Source: JBCBSZ01 sp039185015 (GTDB lineage: Bacteria > Actinomycetota > Acidimicrobiia > Acidimicrobiales > Poriferisodalaceae). Taken from it: a stretch of 64,000 nt of DNA. Of this stretch, positions 26,241 through 35,265 are shown one piece after another. The notes beneath the pieces are model-generated. The model did no database searches and was not told the DNA's origin. It was given only the letters and a program-made list of their open reading frames with translations. Position 1 is the first letter of the stretch; every line of letters begins with the position of its first letter. Made by a program: the position numbers and the translations under genes. The stretch lies in contig JBCDAU010000026.1 of the NCBI GenBank assembly GCA_039185015.1, forward strand, positions 11,529-75,528, written 5' to 3'.

Positions 26241-26798
26241 TCAGACCAGGCGGGTCTGCGGGAGGGGCGCCATGCCGTCGGCGGCGAGCTCGACGACCGC
26301 CGGCACCGGGTCGGGGTCGGCGAAGGTCACGTCGTCGTTGATGTCCGTGGGCCGACCGGTCGGATCGACCACCCAGTACGACGCCTCCAGCGCGATGCCG
26401 TTGTTGTCGGTGAAGTAGACGGACTTCATGATCCCGTGGTCGACCACCTCGGTGACCTCGGAACCGGCAGCGAGCAGGCGCTTCCGCAGTTGCTCGAGCG
26501 CGGCCTCGTCCGGGAGGTTGAACGACAGGTGGTCGAGCTGGATCGCCCGGTCGAGGGGGCTGCCCGCGCCCTTCGAGAAGGTCTCGGCGCCGTCGACCTC
26601 GAAGAACGCGACCGTGTTCCCGGGAGAGATCTCGAAGAAGTAGTGCCGCATGGGCCCGGCCATGAGGGTCGTCACCAGCCGCATGCCCAACACACCGGCG
26701 TAGAACCGCGTCGTGGCGTCCATGTCGGGGGTGACCAGCGCGAGGTGATTGACCCCACGCCAGGCGGGCGCGTCGGGCAGGTCTCGGTCGGTCGTCAC
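26241..26798 (-). CDS. VOC-family (glyoxalase/extradiol-like) protein
   Basis: 185 aa from GTG 26798, chosen for GGGAG 5 nt upstream; an ATG at 26825 adds nine residues without a ribosome site. Single VOC module: NHLALVTPDMDATTRFYAGVLG, metal-ligand region HYFFEISPGNTVAFFEVDGA, and IQLDHLSFNLPDEAALEQL with TDNNGIALEASYW. Probably a metal-dependent lyase, isomerase or dioxygenase; no substrate evident. It follows the FAH gene and is likely in the same transcript. Confidence 0.85.
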   Translation of the reverse strand: MTTDRDLPDAPAWRGVNHLALVTPDMDATTRFYAGVLGMRLVTTLMAGPMRHYFFEISPGNTVAFFEVDGAETFSKGAGSPLDRAIQLDHLSFNLPDEAALEQLRKRLLAAGSEVTEVVDHGIMKSVYFTDNNGIALEASYWVVDPTGRPTDINDDVTFADPDPVPAVVELAADGMAPLPQTRLV

Positions 26799-26848
26799 GG
26801 GAGCTCCCGGGTCTCGTCCTGCCATGAACGGTACCGCTGCGTCGGGGG

Positions 26849-27697
26849 TCAGCTCTCCGCGATGACCGGGTTCCGGAGCGTCCCGACTCCCGACACCTCG
26901 ACCTCCACGGTCATCCCGGCACGGAGGAGGAGCTGGGGGTCGCGGGCGATGCCGACCCCGCCGGGAGTGCCGGTCGCGATCACGTCCCCGGGTTCGAGGG
27001 TGGTGAAGGTCGAGCAGTAGGCGATCAGATCGGGGATCGAGGTGATCAGCTCGGCGAGCGGCGCGTGTTGGACCTGTTCGCCGTCGACCCGGGTCGTGAC
27101 CGTCACGGCGTCGAGGTCCTCGATCTCGTCGAGCGTGGTCATCCACGGCCCGAACGAGCCCGAGTCGTCGAAGTTCTTGCCCGGCGTGAACTGACTCGTG
27201 TGACGTTGGAACTCGCGGACGCTGCCGTCCATGAACGGCGTCAGCCCGATGACGTGTTCCATGGCGTCGTCGGCCCGGATGTGTCGGCCGGGCCGGCCGA
27301 TCACGACGCCGACCTCACCCTCGTAGTCGAAGGTGTCGCTGGCGCTCGGCGCCACGAGGGCCTGGAGGTGCCCGACGTGTGAGGACGGGAAGCGCGTGAA
27401 GATCGTCGGGTGCCCGGCGGCTGATGCGATCGACGCGGACTCCTCGACGTGGAGGCGGTAGTTGAGTCCGACGCACAGGATCTTCGGGGGCCTCGGGATG
27501 GTCGGCCGCCACACCACCTCGTCGATCGGGAGCGACGGTGCGGCGAGCGCTGTGCTGACGGCATCGTCCAGCAGGTCGCCCGAGAGGGCGGCACCCAGAT
27601 CCGGGACGATGTCGGTCGGCCGAACCGTCGTGCCTGCTGCATCGACCACGACGACACAGGGCACGCCGTCGACGACGGCGGAGCCGATCCGGGTCAC
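26849..27697 (-). CDS. Fumarylacetoacetate hydrolase (FAH)-family protein
   Basis: 282 aa from GTG 27697; the open frame continues upstream over the divergent promoter but without similarity. FAH-fold signatures: ILCVGLNYRLHVEES, metal-binding FDYEGEVGVVIGRPGRH, SQFTPGKNFDDSGSFGPWM, and GDVIATGTPGGVG. Such proteins hydrate or cleave C-C bonds or decarboxylate in aromatic-acid catabolism (for example 2-hydroxyhepta-2,4-diene-1,7-dioate isomerase). The neighbouring VOC gene fits a small catabolic unit. Confidence 0.88.
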   Translation of the reverse strand: MTRIGSAVVDGVPCVVVVDAAGTTVRPTDIVPDLGAALSGDLLDDAVSTALAAPSLPIDEVVWRPTIPRPPKILCVGLNYRLHVEESASIASAAGHPTIFTRFPSSHVGHLQALVAPSASDTFDYEGEVGVVIGRPGRHIRADDAMEHVIGLTPFMDGSVREFQRHTSQFTPGKNFDDSGSFGPWMTTLDEIEDLDAVTVTTRVDGEQVQHAPLAELITSIPDLIAYCSTFTTLEPGDVIATGTPGGVGIARDPQLLLRAGMTVEVEVSGVGTLRNPVIAES

Positions 27698-27842
27698 GGC
27701 GTGGTCGCGGTGTCGTGCGTCGAAGGATCGGTGGTCGGCGTCATCGTGATCAGGCCTCCTCGAGGACGGTCCTCGCTGCGATCCTCGCACCGCTCGATCG
27801 GCGTTTCCTACATTCCCTCGAGAACGGACCGATCGGGATCCC

Positions 27843-29258
27843 GTGGACGGGTGGGTGACGAGTGGCCACGGCGGTGGCGACTTCGGCGGGCTCGGGCTCG
27901 AACGCGCCCCGCTCGCCACGCTCCTCGTCCGAGACGGTGTGATCGTGGCCGCCAACGCGGCGTCGTCGTCGCTGCTCGGGGTACCCGCTGGTCAGCTCCT
28001 CGGCGGGCGTCTGCTCGATCTCGTCGCCCACGACGCCGACGGGGAGTCGGCAGCCGGGTTCTTCGGCAGCGGGCCCGACGAGCTCGGGCCACCGCGTCGT
28101 GCGACGCTCCCGATCCGCGTCGCCGACGACCATCGGGCGATGCAGGTGAGCGTCGCGGTCGAGGACCCGTCGACGCTGGTCGTCCAACTGGTCGACGGGG
28201 AGGACCCCCTCGCTGCCGAGTTGCGAGCGGAGCGAGCGTTCCGGGTCGCCCTGATCGAGCTCCAGCAGCTCGCAGACGACGCCGTCGACGACGACCTCTT
28301 CTACTCGACGCTGATCGACCGGGCCGTCACGGTCGTACCCGGAGCACAGGGCGGCTCGATCCTCCTGGGTCGCCATGACCCGTGGCGGTACGAGTTCGCC
28401 GCCTGTGTCGGCTTCGACCTCGAACGGATCCGCCGCTACCCCATCTTCGGTGACGAGCTCTTCCGCGACGAGGTCGACACCGCCGCTCGAGTGGTCACCG
28501 AGCACCTCCCGCCCGAGGGGCTGGACGCGGACCGCCTGCAGTGGTGGAAGGACTGTCGGATGGATGAGCTCCGAGCGACCGTCTGCAGTCCGGTGCACCT
28601 CGACGGCACACCGGTCGCACTCATCGGACTCGACAACTTCGAGACGCCGGACGCGTTCGGAACGACGAGCATCGAGATGACCACGGCGCTCGGCCACCTC
28701 ATCACCGACCTCCTCAGGCGTCGGGGGCTGGAAGCCGAGTTGCGCTCGGAACGAGCTGCATATCGCCATCAGGCGCTGCACGACGAACTGACCGGTCTGG
28801 CGAACCGTCGCCAGCTCGAGGACCGGCTCGCACGTCTCGCCACGCCGCAGCCCCGCAGCCGCTCGGCCGTCCTGTTCGTGGACGTGGACGACTTCAAGCT
28901 CATCAACGATCTCCACGGCCACGAAGGCGGCGACGACGTGCTGGTCGAGATCGGTCGGCGCCTGACCGGGGCGGTGCGCAGCTCCGACCTCGTCGCCCGC
29001 TGGGGTGGCGACGAGTTCGTGGTCGTCACCTTCGGCGACGACGAGCTGCGGACCGGGACGCTGGCCGAACGCATCGTCGAGCGGTGTTCCCGACCGATCT
29101 CGCTCCGGTCCGGTGCCGAGGTCCGCGCCGGCGTGACGGTCGGAGTCGCGTGGTCCGACGGGCCACACGACGGAGCGAACCTGCTCCGTGTCGCCGACCG
29201 TGCGCTCTACCGGGCGAAGGCCGACGGCAAGGGTCGCTCCGACATGGTCGCGATCTGA
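27843..29258 (+). CDS. PAS-GAF-GGDEF diguanylate cyclase (copy 1)
   Basis: 471 aa, GTG start at 27843. PAS-like N-terminus (about 15-120, LLVRDGVIVAANAASSSLLG), a GAF-like middle (about 130-290, GAQGGSILLGRHDPWRYEFA) and a GGDEF domain (about 300-470). The active site is GGDEF at 388-392 with the inhibitory site RSSD five residues before it, so c-di-GMP synthesis with product inhibition is expected. No membrane helix, so it is a cytoplasmic sensor. It lies 27 bp before a close paralogue with the same architecture. Confidence 0.92.
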   Translation: MDGWVTSGHGGGDFGGLGLERAPLATLLVRDGVIVAANAASSSLLGVPAGQLLGGRLLDLVAHDADGESAAGFFGSGPDELGPPRRATLPIRVADDHRAMQVSVAVEDPSTLVVQLVDGEDPLAAELRAERAFRVALIELQQLADDAVDDDLFYSTLIDRAVTVVPGAQGGSILLGRHDPWRYEFAACVGFDLERIRRYPIFGDELFRDEVDTAARVVTEHLPPEGLDADRLQWWKDCRMDELRATVCSPVHLDGTPVALIGLDNFETPDAFGTTSIEMTTALGHLITDLLRRRGLEAELRSERAAYRHQALHDELTGLANRRQLEDRLARLATPQPRSRSAVLFVDVDDFKLINDLHGHEGGDDVLVEIGRRLTGAVRSSDLVARWGGDEFVVVTFGDDELRTGTLAERIVERCSRPISLRSGAEVRAGVTVGVAWSDGPHDGANLLRVADRALYRAKADGKGRSDMVAI

Positions 29259-29285
29259 CGAGGTTCGCACGGTCGGGTCGGTGGA

Positions 29286-30740
29286 ATGGGTCACATCCGC
29301 GTCCGGCCGACCGATCGGATGCGTGTGGGTGGTGTGTCCGACGTCAGCGTCCACGGTGGCGGATTCGGTGACCTGGTGTTCGAGCGCGCGCCGATCGCGA
29401 CGATCCTGGTCGATGCCGGTCGCATCGTCGCGGCGAACGAGGCGGCCCGCACCCTGCTCGGCGTGCCCGCCGAGGGACTCCTGGATCGCCGCCTCCTCGA
29501 CTTCATCGGGGAGCCGGACCGGAGCTCGGTCCGGTCGCGCCTCCGGGAGCTCGAAGCCGGCCAGGTCCGTCCCGACCGTCTGGCTGTCGAGCTGCGGGTC
29601 GACCATGCGGTCCGACCGGTCGATCTGCACCTCGCCGCCCACGACAGCGGTGTCGTCCTCGCCCAGCTCGTCACCCACGTCGCGACGGCGGCGGCCGAGC
29701 TCAGAGCCGAGCGCGCCTTCCGCTCGACGATGCTCGAGCTGCAACTGCTCGTGCACGACTCGGTCGACGATCGCGAGTTCTACGCGACGCTGATCCAGCG
29801 GGCGGTGGAGGTCATCCCGGGCGCCCAGTTCGGGTCGATCCTGGTGCGGCAGCCGGGGACCTGGCGCTACGAGTTCGAGGCTGCCGTCGGCTTCGATCTC
29901 GACGGACTCCGTCGCTTTCCGATCCTCGGCGAGGAGCTGTTCCGCGACGACGAGGACACCAGGGCTCGTGTCGTCACCGAGTACCCGCCGCCCGAGAACG
30001 CCGCCCCGGAACGGGTGCGGTGGTGGCTCGAGGACCTCCGGCTCGGCGAGTTGCGGGCCTCGGTGACGGCACCGGTCCATCTCGATGGCGAGCCGGTCGC
30101 CATCTTCAGCGTCGACAACCTCGACGACCCGGACGCCTTCGGCCCGACGAGCGTCGAGATGGCGACCGTGCTGGGACGCCTGATCACGGACCTGCTCCGT
30201 CGACGTGGCCTGGAAGCGGAGCTCCGCGCCGAGCGGGCCGCGTACCGGCACCAGGCGATGCACGACGGACTGACGGGACTCGCCAACCGCCGACACTTCG
30301 AGCAGCGGCTGGCCGAGGTGCTGGCGCTGTCCGATCCCAGCGGCATCGGCGTCTTCTTCGTCGACGTCGACGACTTCAAGCGCATCAACGACGAGCACGG
30401 CCACGACGGCGGCGACGAGGTGCTGATGGAGCTCGGACGTCGGCTCACCGGCACGGTGCGCAGCTCGGACCTGGTCGCACGCTGGGGTGGCGACGAGTTC
30501 GTCATCTTGACCTTCGGCATCGAGGAGTCCCAGGCCGATGCGCTCGCCGAACGGCTCGTCCGCCGGTGCGCGGAGCCGGTACCCCTCACCGACGGGACCG
30601 TCGTGCGAACCGGTGTCACGGCTGGCATCGCCTGGTCGGCGTCGCCGACCGTCAGCGACGACCTGCTCCTGATCGCCGATGGCGCGCTCTTCCGGGCGAA
30701 GGCCGAGGGCAAGGGCTGCCACGATCTCGTGGCCCTGTGA
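29286..30740 (+). CDS. PAS-GAF-GGDEF diguanylate cyclase (copy 2)
   Basis: 484 aa, ATG at 29286 (ATG 29319 and GTG 29334 possible). Same PAS, GAF and GGDEF order as copy 1 with long identical stretches (for example DLLRRRGLEAELR and DVDDFK-x-INDxHGHxGGD). GGDEF is at 401-405 with RSSD as I-site. The two copies clearly arose by tandem duplication; the PAS parts have diverged most. No EAL domain is encoded nearby. Confidence 0.92.
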   Translation: MGHIRVRPTDRMRVGGVSDVSVHGGGFGDLVFERAPIATILVDAGRIVAANEAARTLLGVPAEGLLDRRLLDFIGEPDRSSVRSRLRELEAGQVRPDRLAVELRVDHAVRPVDLHLAAHDSGVVLAQLVTHVATAAAELRAERAFRSTMLELQLLVHDSVDDREFYATLIQRAVEVIPGAQFGSILVRQPGTWRYEFEAAVGFDLDGLRRFPILGEELFRDDEDTRARVVTEYPPPENAAPERVRWWLEDLRLGELRASVTAPVHLDGEPVAIFSVDNLDDPDAFGPTSVEMATVLGRLITDLLRRRGLEAELRAERAAYRHQAMHDGLTGLANRRHFEQRLAEVLALSDPSGIGVFFVDVDDFKRINDEHGHDGGDEVLMELGRRLTGTVRSSDLVARWGGDEFVILTFGIEESQADALAERLVRRCAEPVPLTDGTVVRTGVTAGIAWSASPTVSDDLLLIADGALFRAKAEGKGCHDLVAL

Positions 30741-30758
30741 GCTCCGCCGGGGCCGGCG

Positions 30759-32306
30759 TCAGCTCTGGTCGCGCAACAGCCGGCGGAGGATCTTGCCCGA
30801 CGGTGACTTCGGGATCTCGTCGACGAACTCGACGATGCGCACCTGCTTGTACGAGGCCAGGTGCTCGGCCACGTGGGCTTGGAGGTCCTCGGCGCTGGCC
30901 TCGGCCCCGGGCTTGAGCACCGCGAACGCCTTGGGCAGCTCGCCGGCCTCGACGTCGGGGATGCCGATGACGGCGACGTCGGCGACGGCCGGATGGGTGA
31001 GCAGCAGCGCCTCGAGCTCGGCCGGCGGCACCTGGAAGCCCTTGTACTTGATGAGCTCCTTGACCCGATCGACGATGTAGAAGTGGCCGTCGGCGTCGAC
31101 CTTGGCCACGTCCCCGGTGTGGAGCCAGCCGTCGTCGTCGATGGTCGCTGCCGTGGCCTCGGCGTTGTTGAGGTAGCCCTTCATGACCTGCGGACCGCGG
31201 ATCCAGAGCTCGCCCTCCTCGCCGTCGGCCGCGTCCTCTCCGGTGTCGGGGTCGATGATGCGGCACTCGGTGTTGGCGACCGTGACGCCGACCGAGCCGG
31301 GCCGATAGCCGGACTCGAGCGCGGCATGGGACACCGGGCTCAGCTCGGTCATGCCGTACCCCTGGACGACGTCGCATCCGATCCGCTCGGCGGCCTCGGC
31401 CGCCAGCTCGGCGCCGAGGGGGGCGGCGCCGCTGAAGACCTGCTTGACCGACGACAGGTCGTAGTCGTCGACCATCGGCTGCTTGGCGAGGGCCAGCACG
31501 ATCGGCGGCACGGCGAAGAAGCGGGTGACCCCCCAGCGCTGGCACAGGTCGAGCGCGACCGGCAGGTCGAAGCGGGGCATCGTGACCACGGTGGCGCCCT
31601 GGCTCAGCAGGAAGTTCATCAGCACCTGCATGCCGTAGATGTGGAAGAAGGGCAGAACCGCGAACCCGACCTCGTGGTCGTCGTACGACATCGTGCCCTC
31701 GGTCTGGAGGATGTTGGCCACCAGGTTGCGGTGGGTCAGCATCACGCCCTTGGGCAGACCCGTGGTGCCGGAGGAGTAGGGGAGCACGACGATGTGCTCG
31801 GCCGTGTCGACCGGGACCTGCTCGATCGGGTCGCCGAGCAACTCGAGCACCGACGGAGCGCCCTCGGCCTCGCCGATCACGAACACGTCCTCGATGCCGA
31901 CGGCGTCGGCGGCCGCCTTGGCGGTCTCGAGGAACATCGGGATGGTCACGAGCATCGACGCGCCGGCGTCGCGGAGCTGGAACTCGACCTCTTCCGCGCC
32001 GTAGGTGGGGTTGATCGTGGTGACGGTGCCGCCGGCCACCGCGACGCCGTGGAAGACCAGCGCGTACTCGGGCACGTTCGGGGCCATGAGCCCGACGACG
32101 GAACCGGGACCGATGCCGCGGGCGGCGAGGCCGCCGGCCGCGCTGTGGATGAGGTCGCGGAGCTGCGCGTACGTGTACGAGCGATCGGCCGGTCCGTCGA
32201 CCAACGCCACACGGTCCGGCACCTCGTCGACCCGGCGCAGGATCAACTCGGTGATCGTGATGTCCGGGATCTCGACCTCGGGGAGCGAGCTGAGGTGAAC
32301 GGTCAC
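30759..32306 (-). CDS. AMP-forming acyl-CoA ligase (4-coumarate-CoA ligase-like)
   Basis: 515 aa. ANL superfamily motifs: P-loop YSSGTTGLPKGV from residue 177, QGYGMTELSP, the TGD motif in GWLHTGDVAKVD, and the C-terminal catalytic Lys in SPSGKILRRLL. The closest pattern is 4CL/medium-chain ligases. It activates a carboxylate as an acyl adenylate and then thioester; the substrate may be an aryl or fatty acid. It ends 18 bp from the convergent GGDEF gene. Confidence 0.92.
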   Translation of the reverse strand: MTVHLSSLPEVEIPDITITELILRRVDEVPDRVALVDGPADRSYTYAQLRDLIHSAAGGLAARGIGPGSVVGLMAPNVPEYALVFHGVAVAGGTVTTINPTYGAEEVEFQLRDAGASMLVTIPMFLETAKAAADAVGIEDVFVIGEAEGAPSVLELLGDPIEQVPVDTAEHIVVLPYSSGTTGLPKGVMLTHRNLVANILQTEGTMSYDDHEVGFAVLPFFHIYGMQVLMNFLLSQGATVVTMPRFDLPVALDLCQRWGVTRFFAVPPIVLALAKQPMVDDYDLSSVKQVFSGAAPLGAELAAEAAERIGCDVVQGYGMTELSPVSHAALESGYRPGSVGVTVANTECRIIDPDTGEDAADGEEGELWIRGPQVMKGYLNNAEATAATIDDDGWLHTGDVAKVDADGHFYIVDRVKELIKYKGFQVPPAELEALLLTHPAVADVAVIGIPDVEAGELPKAFAVLKPGAEASAEDLQAHVAEHLASYKQVRIVEFVDEIPKSPSGKILRRLLRDQS

Positions 32307-32390
32307 GGTTGCCTCCGGTGCCGGCGGGTCACGAGTGCGGGTCGTGATGGTACCGGCGTCGGTCGGCTCCCGGACCAGCCGTGGAGTGGC

Positions 32391-32717
32391 TCAGGCGGCT
32401 TCGGCGCCGACCGTCGGCGAGACGGTGAGCCAGAGCTCGTCGCGCACCGTCGACGCCGCCGCGGCATCGAGCCGGTTGGTGACCACGACGCCCTCGATCA
32501 TGTCGGCGAGCACGGCGGCGAACGGGCGGCCGCGGACCCGGACCGCGACCACGACGTCTCCGCGACGACGGCGGACCGAACGGTCGACCTGGGAGTCGGC
32601 CGGCGGGCTGCGGAACGAGGGGGCGTGGAGCCCGAGCGCGCGCGTCGCGTCGCTCAGGCGACGTGCGGCGTCGGCGAACCGCAGCGACGGTGCTCGTTCG
32701 AGCGGGGTGGGCTCCAT
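32391..32717 (-). CDS. Small conserved-looking protein, unknown function
   Basis: 108 aa from ATG 32717; the frame extends upstream but overlaps the divergent YqgE gene. Basic N-terminal half (LRFADAARRLSDATRALGLH) and a compact C-terminal part (DVVVAVRVRGRPFAAVLADM, then VVVTNRLDAAAASTVRDELW). Its size and codon use look coding. No family recognised. Confidence 0.6.
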   Translation of the reverse strand: MEPTPLERAPSLRFADAARRLSDATRALGLHAPSFRSPPADSQVDRSVRRRRGDVVVAVRVRGRPFAAVLADMIEGVVVTNRLDAAAASTVRDELWLTVSPTVGAEAA

Positions 32718-32781
32718 CGGTGTCCATGATGACGACGGGGTGTGTCGGCATCGGAGACCGTTCCGGTGCGACACTCGACCC

Positions 32782-33333
32782 GTGAGCTTCTCCGGCCGTC
32801 TCCTGGTCGCCACCCCGGCGCTCACCGAGCCGACCTTCGACCGCACCGTCATCCTGCTCCTCGAGCACGACGACGAGGACGGTGCCCTCGGCATCGTCCT
32901 CAACCGTCCGACCGACATCGACGCTGACGAGCCCGTCCCCGGTTGGGGGCACATGACGGCGGCCCCGGCGGTCGTGTTCGTCGGCGGGCCCGTGCACACG
33001 ACCGCAGCGATCGCGCTCGGACGGCTCAAGCCCGACGTCGATCCGACCGGAGATGAGATCGAACGCGCCGGGGTCGTCGTCGTCGATCTCGGCAGCGATC
33101 CCGACGAGGTCGCGGCGCGGATGGACGAGATCCGCCTCTACGCCGGCTACGCCGGCTGGGGACCGGGTCAGCTCGAGGACGAGATCGACGACGAGGCGTG
33201 GTTCGTGGTCGACGCCAAGGTCGGCGATGCGCTCACGACGAACCCCGGAGAGCTCTGGCGCTCCGTCATGGGTCGTCAACCGGGCAGACTCTCGTGGCTC
33301 GGGCACTACCCCGACGACGTGACCAGCAACTGA
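32782..33333 (+). CDS. YqgE/AlgH family protein (DUF179)
   Basis: 183 aa from GTG 32782; family length about 185. Typical signatures: GRLLVATPALTEPTFDRTVI, LLLEHDDEDGALGIVLNRPT, FVGGPVHTTAAIALGR, and RLYAGYAGWGPGQLEDEI. Cytoplasmic; family function unresolved. It is followed 15 bp later by DoxX. Confidence 0.93.
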   Translation: MSFSGRLLVATPALTEPTFDRTVILLLEHDDEDGALGIVLNRPTDIDADEPVPGWGHMTAAPAVVFVGGPVHTTAAIALGRLKPDVDPTGDEIERAGVVVVDLGSDPDEVAARMDEIRLYAGYAGWGPGQLEDEIDDEAWFVVDAKVGDALTTNPGELWRSVMGRQPGRLSWLGHYPDDVTSN

Positions 33334-33348
33334 GCACAGGGGAGCGAG

Positions 33349-33861
33349 ATGGACGAGGTCAACCTGGGGCTGCTGATCCTGCGAGTCGCCATCGGCCTGA
33401 CGATGGCGGCGCACGGCTACGCCAAGACGACCGGTCCGACCGGGCTCGCCGGCACCGCCGGGTGGTTCGACTCGATGGGGATGCGCCCCGGCAAGGTCCA
33501 CGCCCGGCTCGCGTCCTCGACCGAGATCGTGGCGGGGTTGCTCCTCGCCGCGGGGCTGCTCACGCCGTTCGCCGGCGCGGCCTTCGTCGGTCTGATGATC
33601 GTCGCGGGGTGGACCGTCCATCGGGACAACGGCTTCTTCATCGTGAAGGACGGTTGGGAGTACAACTTCGTGCTCGGCCTGGTCGCCGTCGCCATCGCCA
33701 CCACCGGACCCGGGGAGTGGTCGGTCGACGAGGCCCTCGGCATCGCGACGGACCTCGACGGGGTGGTCGGCCTCGCGATCAGCCTCGGGCTCGGCGTGCT
33801 CGGTGGCGTCGCCCAGGTCGCGCTCTTCTACCGCCCGCCGGCGCCGGCGGAGTCGGGCTGA
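33349..33861 (+). CDS. DoxX-family membrane protein
   Basis: 170 aa, ATG with AGGGGAGCGAG upstream. Four membrane helices. The N-terminal motif LRVAIGLTMAAHGYAKT and the conserved E in STEIVAGLLLAAGLLTPFAG are DoxX-like. The family includes subunits of thiosulfate:quinone oxidoreductase and redox-linked membrane proteins; a specific role here is not visible. Confidence 0.88.
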   Translation: MDEVNLGLLILRVAIGLTMAAHGYAKTTGPTGLAGTAGWFDSMGMRPGKVHARLASSTEIVAGLLLAAGLLTPFAGAAFVGLMIVAGWTVHRDNGFFIVKDGWEYNFVLGLVAVAIATTGPGEWSVDEALGIATDLDGVVGLAISLGLGVLGGVAQVALFYRPPAPAESG

Positions 33862-33906
33862 GGGCAGCCGGGAGAGTGGGGCTCCGGGGCCTCAGCCGGG
33901 TGAACG

Positions 33907-35232
33907 TCAGCCGACGATGCGGCCCACATCGCCCCCGAGCAGCGCCATCCACAGCTCGCCGTCGGGCGCCTCGCCGAAGGCGCCGAGTCCGGGGGCCGAC
34001 AGCGACGTCTCGACCGCGCGATCGGCATCGGTGGGCAGTGCCCAGACCCGGCCGCTGACGAAGTCGCCGAAGAGGTACGCCCCGGCGAGGTCCTCGATCG
34101 CCGTGCCGCGGTAGACGTAGCCACCCGCCACCGATGCGCCCTGCGAGTGGTCGTAGATCGCCACGGGGAAGAGATGGTCCTCGGGGTCGCAGCCGGCGAA
34201 GGCGCGGTCGCCCTCGAAGCAGTTCCACCCGAGGTTCCAGCCGGACTCGCCCGCCGGGACCCGGTTGATCTCCTCGACGGCGTCCTGGCCCACGTCGCCG
34301 ATCCAGAGGTCACCCGTCGCGCGGTCGAAGCTCATCTTCCAGGGATTGCGCAGACCCCACAGCCAGATCTCGCCGCTGCCGGTGCCGGTGAAGGGGTTGT
34401 CGGCAGGGATGGCGTAGCCGCCGTCGGCAGGCGTCGGTGCGATGCGGAGGATCGAGCCGAGGAGCGTCGTCAGGTCCTGGCCGTTGTTCTCGGGATCCCC
34501 ACCCGAACCACCGTCGCCCATCGCCCAGTAGAGGAAGCCGTCCGGGCCGATCGCGAGGTCGCCACCGTTGTGGTTGGAGAACGGCTGGGCGATCGTCGCC
34601 AGCTCGACGGCGGTCGCCGGGTCGAGCGGGAACGAACCGGTCAGCGGGTAGGCGGCGAGGCGGCTCGTGCCGTCCAGCGTCGTGGTGCTGGCGTAGAGCC
34701 ACGCACCGTCGGGGGAGAACTCCACGCCGAGGAGCCCTCGCTCGCTGTTGGTGGACACCTCCGCCGACAGGTCGAGGACGAGCTGGGACTCTCCGGATGC
34801 GCCGTCGAGCAGGTAGAGCCGGCCCGTCTTCTCCGCCACGTAGGGCCCCTCGCCGGCCGTGTCCCAGACCAGGTCGAGCGGCTGCTCAAAGCCCGCGACG
34901 GGAGCGAAGTCCAGTGAGCGGGCGGCGACCGCCACGGCGGCATCGGAGGCGACCTGGGGCGGTTCGGTCGTGGTCGGCGGCTCCGTCGTGGCCGGCGCGT
35001 CGGTGGCGTCGGTCGACTCCGCGGGGTCATCGGCCGAGGAGGACTCGGTCGCCGGCGGCGCTTCGGTCGTGGCCGAGGAGGGCTCGTCGACCGGCGGTGC
35101 CGTGGTCGGGCTGCGCGGCGCGTCTGCCGAGGACGCGTCGTCTGCGTCGGCGGGAGGTGTGGAGTCGTCGCCGTCGGCGCCGCAGGCGGCAGCGAGGAGT
35201 AGCGCGAGCAGCAGGGGGAGCAGGCGGTGCAC
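33907..35232 (-). CDS. Lipoprotein, PQQ-dependent sugar dehydrogenase-like beta-propeller
   Basis: 441 aa, GTG start. Signal peptide with lipobox LAAAC (Cys 17), then a Thr/Ser/Pro/Asp-rich linker to about residue 95. The soluble aldose dehydrogenase-like propeller follows (PYVAEKTGRLYLLDG, RGLLGVEFSPDG, FSNHNGGDLAIGPDGFLYWAM, WGLRNPWKMSFD, WIGDVGQDAVEEIN). Expected to oxidise sugars outside the membrane with PQQ, but no pqq genes occur in the window, so cofactor use is uncertain. Confidence 0.88.
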   Translation of the reverse strand: MHRLLPLLLALLLAAACGADGDDSTPPADADDASSADAPRSPTTAPPVDEPSSATTEAPPATESSSADDPAESTDATDAPATTEPPTTTEPPQVASDAAVAVAARSLDFAPVAGFEQPLDLVWDTAGEGPYVAEKTGRLYLLDGASGESQLVLDLSAEVSTNSERGLLGVEFSPDGAWLYASTTTLDGTSRLAAYPLTGSFPLDPATAVELATIAQPFSNHNGGDLAIGPDGFLYWAMGDGGSGGDPENNGQDLTTLLGSILRIAPTPADGGYAIPADNPFTGTGSGEIWLWGLRNPWKMSFDRATGDLWIGDVGQDAVEEINRVPAGESGWNLGWNCFEGDRAFAGCDPEDHLFPVAIYDHSQGASVAGGYVYRGTAIEDLAGAYLFGDFVSGRVWALPTDADRAVETSLSAPGLGAFGEAPDGELWMALLGGDVGRIVG

Positions 35233-35265
35233 GACAACAGTGTGGCGCCGCCGGCCGCCGAGGGG

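Noticed and set aside
27750..30722. 990-codon open frame on the minus strand
   Set aside because: It is antisense to the two GGDEF genes, whose domains are unmistakable; high GC keeps the opposite frame free of stops.
30861..32729. 622-codon plus-strand open frame
   Set aside because: Antisense to the acyl-CoA ligase; no domain and no start signal.
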